From contig SVLN01000013.1 of the NCBI GenBank assembly GCA_015067925.1, positions 1 through 33,733 of the forward strand: a stretch of DNA of 33,733 nucleotides. The letters are read 5' to 3'. The notes below the pieces were generated by a model, which was not told the origin of the DNA, did no database searches, and saw only the letters and a list, made by a program, of their open reading frames with translations. This stretch comes from Oscillospiraceae bacterium. GTDB lineage: Bacteria > Bacillota > Clostridia > Oscillospirales > Oscillospiraceae. The first letter of the stretch is position 1. The number at the start of each line of letters is the position of its first letter. Below are positions 31,547 through 33,733 of the stretch, piece by piece. A program made the position numbers and the translations under genes.

Positions 31547-32455
31547 ATGGAATACGAAGTGATTCGCCATGACCAGCTGCAAGGCATGCGCGTTTTGATC
31601 AATGACGTAACCTATCGTTCGCCCCATATGCACCGGGAATTCGAACTTCTCATGGTCATGCGCGGGGAATTGAAAATCTCCTGTCGCGGTCATCAATTCA
31701 TCGTTCACGAGGGCGAAGCTGCTCTGATGAACCCATGGTTAGCACATGAGTTCCGCTCTGTCTCAGAAAAGGCTACTCTTCTCATCCTGCAGATTTCACC
31801 CCAGTTCTGCAAAAACTATTTCCCGACCATTGAGGACCTGCGTTTCGATTGGCAGAACCTGACCGAGATCCAGAATAAAGCAGCCCTTCGTTCTGAATTG
31901 ATTCTCCTGTCCAAAGCCTATTTTGCCATGCAGCCCACCTATGAATTCGCCTGCATGAGTCGTTTGAACCAGATTTTCCGCATGCTTTTGTTGGAGATTC
32001 CCTGGCGGCTTTTGGATGTGGCAGAAAAGCGCCAGCAGAACATCAGCAACCAACGGCTGGAGCGCATCATCAGTTATATTGATGCAAACTCCGGCTCCAA
32101 GCTGCTGCTCAGTGAAATCGCCGAGCGTGAGGGCCTGTCCGTCAGCTACTTGTCCCACTTCATTCACGAACGCCTGAACATGTCTTACCAGGACTATCTG
32201 ACCCTTGTCCGTTTTGAAAAGGGCCGCTTGCTGGTAGAAACCAGCAACCTCTCCGTGGCAGAAATCTGCCAGCGCTGCGGTTTTTCCGATCCGAGATATT
32301 TCAACGAAATCTACCGCAAGCAATTGGGCTGTACCCCAAAGGAATTCCGTCAAAGCAACCTCTCCGGCCTCAAGCGCACCAAACGAAATCCCAGCAATAC
32401 GCAGGAGTATCTTTATACTGAAGATGAGGCCAAAGAGTTCGTTTTCTCCCTTTAA
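31547..32455 (+). CDS. AraC-family transcriptional regulator
   Basis: The protein has 302 residues. An N-terminal cupin-like sugar-sensing domain (about 15-110, starting RSPHMHREFELLMVMRGE) is followed by a linker. The C-terminal DNA-binding domain with two helix-turn-helices (about 170-275) includes LLLSEIAEREGLSVSYLSHF, LSVAEICQRCGFSDPRYFNE and YRKQLGCTPKEFR. GAAGGAGG precedes the ATG. It is divergent from the transketolase genes and 3.6 kb from the xyl genes, so it is the likely activator of the whole pentose locus (inference). It ends at a terminator directly downstream. Confidence 0.93.
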   Translation: MEYEVIRHDQLQGMRVLINDVTYRSPHMHREFELLMVMRGELKISCRGHQFIVHEGEAALMNPWLAHEFRSVSEKATLLILQISPQFCKNYFPTIEDLRFDWQNLTEIQNKAALRSELILLSKAYFAMQPTYEFACMSRLNQIFRMLLLEIPWRLLDVAEKRQQNISNQRLERIISYIDANSGSKLLLSEIAEREGLSVSYLSHFIHERLNMSYQDYLTLVRFEKGRLLVETSNLSVAEICQRCGFSDPRYFNEIYRKQLGCTPKEFRQSNLSGLKRTKRNPSNTQEYLYTEDEAKEFVFSL

Positions 32456-32462
32456 GAATGAC

Positions 32463-32498
32463 AAGACGCCTCGCAGCCATGGCCGCGGGGCGTCTTTT
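32463..32498. terminator. Terminator between araC-type gene and beta-helix gene
   Basis: AAGACGCC...GGCGTCTT (32463 to 32496) brackets inner partial pairing, followed by TTATT on the plus strand. It lies just after the regulator stop and overlaps the convergent gene's stop. Confidence 0.7.
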
Positions 32499-33489
32499 AT
32501 TCCTCGAAGCAATCGATTGTTTCACACGCTCGGCAATTCTCAAAGTAGAAGTCCTGGGATTTCGGTGCAACGGAGTGACAACATTCGTAGCGCAACCTGA
32601 TTGCACGAATTCCGCCGAAGTTGTAAAGGTTCCCTTCGGCTTCACAATCGCGCACCATAAAGCCAGCGGTATCCTGCGCGAGATATTTAGAAGCATTGAA
32701 TCTACCCTGATGTTCGAAAAAGAAGCCGTATTTTTTGTTTCCAATGGAAGAGCTCCCAGAAATTACCATATTTTCCTCATTGGAATATCCAAAACCAATG
32801 CCAAATCCTGAGGCACCTGCGCTTGCTGTACTTGCTGCCTTTCCGCAACCTTGAGCAAAACAATCGGAAATGCTACTGTTAATGGGGCAATCCACTCCAA
32901 AGCCCGTGGCGTCAGTATTTTTCACCGTCACACGTTTCCAATGGCAGTTGCGGAATAAGTTGAACATAAACCCCTTGCCCGCGCTGGTGTAGACCCTACA
33001 AGAGGTTCCGGAAGCATCGATCACAAAATCCTCAAATCGGCAATTCTCCAAATAAACGGGCTTACCTTTATCCAGGTACTCGTTGAAATAGAACATGTCC
33101 AATCCTTTTTCAGACTCACCCACAGGCTTCAGGATTGTCTTTTCTCCCAACCCGCGTATAATCACGTTGGAGCGCATTTTGATGCAGTGTGCCCCGATGG
33201 TCTGTGTGCCCGTCTGAGCAAAACGGTACTCCCCTTCCGGAATCAAAATCACACCGCCTTTGTTTGAAACTGTATCAATCAACCGCTGCAAGATTGTACT
33301 GTTGACAATAGCTTTGTTCTCAGGCGAGAGTCCGCCAACACTCGCATCTGTAATCCATTCCGTCGCAGAGGGCAAATCCCAGGCAATGCTCACACAGATT
33401 GTAGCTTGTGCCGGAATTGCTGCAACGAAAAATAAAACGATGAATAAAACGCCAATCAATCCCCGCCGCAGATAATCCGCAAGCCGCAT
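32497..33489 (-). CDS. Secreted right-handed beta-helix protein
   Basis: The protein has 330 residues. A signal peptide spans about residues 1-30 (two arginines, hydrophobic core LIGVLFIVLFFVAA, cleavage after AQA). The mature part shows short beta-coil repeats typical of a parallel beta-helix: GGVILIPEGEYRF (about 78-90), NVIIRGLGEKTIL, LENCRFEDFVIDASGT, RNCHWKRVTVKNTDATGFG and MVRDCEAEGN. Such folds are found in pectate lyases, polysaccharide hydrolases and phage tail proteins. No catalytic residues can be assigned with confidence. The start at 33489 has GGGGGAG before it and a clear promoter at 33514-33542. The neighbouring pentose genes and surface protein suggest a role on plant polysaccharide or at the cell envelope. 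Confidence 0.8.
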   Translation of the reverse strand: MRLADYLRRGLIGVLFIVLFFVAAIPAQATICVSIAWDLPSATEWITDASVGGLSPENKAIVNSTILQRLIDTVSNKGGVILIPEGEYRFAQTGTQTIGAHCIKMRSNVIIRGLGEKTILKPVGESEKGLDMFYFNEYLDKGKPVYLENCRFEDFVIDASGTSCRVYTSAGKGFMFNLFRNCHWKRVTVKNTDATGFGVDCPINSSISDCFAQGCGKAASTASAGASGFGIGFGYSNEENMVISGSSSIGNKKYGFFFEHQGRFNASKYLAQDTAGFMVRDCEAEGNLYNFGGIRAIRLRYECCHSVAPKSQDFYFENCRACETIDCFEE

Positions 33490-33513
33490 TTGTCTCCCCC
33501 ACCTTTCTCTTCC

Positions 33514-33542
33514 TTTATAGCACAGACAACCAGTCTTTTCAA
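33514..33542 (-). promoter_or_regulatory. Promoter of the beta-helix gene
   Basis: On the minus strand TTGAAA (33537-33542) and TATAAA (33514-33519) have a 17-base spacer, with the ATG 24 bases beyond the -10 box. Confidence 0.8.
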
Positions 33543-33544
33543 AC

Positions 33545-33578
33545 AAAAAGGGATCCCACAAATGTGGGATCCCTTTTT
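33545..33578 (-). terminator. Terminator of the S-layer-homology gene
   Basis: AAAAAGGGATCCCACA / TGTGGGATCCCTTTTT is a perfect 16-bp stem with a very short loop, ending in T on both strands. It lies 30 bases after the stop of the partial gene at 33608. Confidence 0.88.
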
Positions 33579-33607
33579 ATGTTTCTTGTTTCGCGAAGCA
33601 GGTTTAC

Positions 33608-33733
33608 TTACTTCATGAAGGTCTTGCAGAATCTCATGATGATGCTGGCAACCTGGCAGCGCTCGGCATTGCCCTGAGGCTGCAGTTCCACAACACCATT
33701 CACAGGAGTTCCGGCAATCAGACCCTCAGCGCA
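33608..33733 (-). CDS. C-terminal end of an S-layer-homology (SLH) surface protein (partial)
   Basis: Only the last 41 residues are in the window; the gene continues beyond the right edge. The tail reads AEGLIAGTPVNGVVELQPQ followed by NAERCQVASIIMRF, a good match to the end of an SLH repeat. In most SLH domains the second part reads NATRAQ; here the threonine is glutamate. SLH domains attach proteins non-covalently to pyruvylated cell-wall polymers. A terminator follows the stop. Confidence 0.8.
   Translation of the reverse strand, partial: CAEGLIAGTPVNGVVELQPQGNAERCQVASIIMRFCKTFMK

Noticed and set aside
1..33733. CRISPR array or complete prophage
   Set aside because: No regularly spaced direct repeats were seen, and no phage structural genes accompany the broken integrase.

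Overview
The window looks like chromosomal DNA of an anaerobic, spore-forming Gram-positive bacterium of the Clostridia, probably an Oscillospirales/Ruminococcaceae-type gut organism. The reasons are strong GGAGG ribosome sites with some GTG and TTG starts, sigma-A promoters, a CIRCE element on clpB, a Bacillus-type SOS box, the sporulation gene bofA, an S-layer-homology surface protein and a xylan/xylose locus. The species cannot be named from the sequence.

Layout. (1) 1-3937 is a scar of mobile DNA. The last 25 codons of a sugar-isomerase-like gene (50-127) abut a 5'-truncated tyrosine recombinase (128-733). That recombinase is split inside its HDLRH box by a 3-kb AT-rich cassette (734-3757), and its C-terminal end resumes at 3758-3937. 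The cassette carries a divergent Fic gene broken at a five-base homopolymer, an XRE regulator with an operator-rich promoter, and a gene of unknown function, all on the minus strand. (2) 3990-7600 holds tRNA-Leu(CAA), clpB under promoter plus CIRCE control, and a small DUF6504-like gene under an SOS box. (3) 7550-9170 encodes a two-subunit enzyme resembling C-glycoside deglycosidase; its alpha subunit is the close relative of the truncated gene at the left edge. (4) 9264-15790 holds tRNA-Gly(GCC) and a minus-strand operon parE-parC-yitT-lipoprotein. (5) 15812-16408 holds a heavily base-paired noncoding RNA candidate, then bofA. (6) 16405-18294 holds a TtcA-like tRNA thiolase and rplM-rpsI. (7) 18320-19130 is an AT-rich, probably acquired acetyltransferase with its own leader peptide and hairpin. 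(8) 19126-24700 holds asparaginase, a second acetyltransferase, a membrane-fused XRE regulator, a PAP2-type membrane protein, a PhoB/PhoR-like two-component pair and a methyltransferase. (9) 24676-32498 is a pentose locus: GH43 glycosidase divergent from xylA-xylB, a split transketolase, and a divergent AraC-type regulator. (10) 32497-33733 holds a secreted beta-helix protein and the end of an S-layer-homology protein.

How the parts work together. The GH43 enzyme would release xylose or arabinose from short xylo-oligosaccharides. XylA and XylB convert xylose to xylulose 5-phosphate, and the two transketolase subunits feed this into the pentose phosphate pathway. The AraC protein is the obvious candidate regulator, and an 11-base motif is shared by the GH43 and transketolase promoter regions. 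The topoisomerase genes, ribosomal proteins, tRNAs and clpB form the stable backbone. The left-end scar and the AT-rich acetyltransferase are the acquired parts. The least explained items are the disrupted Fic/XRE/unknown cassette inside the integrase, the structured RNA beside bofA, and the leader-peptide acetyltransferase.
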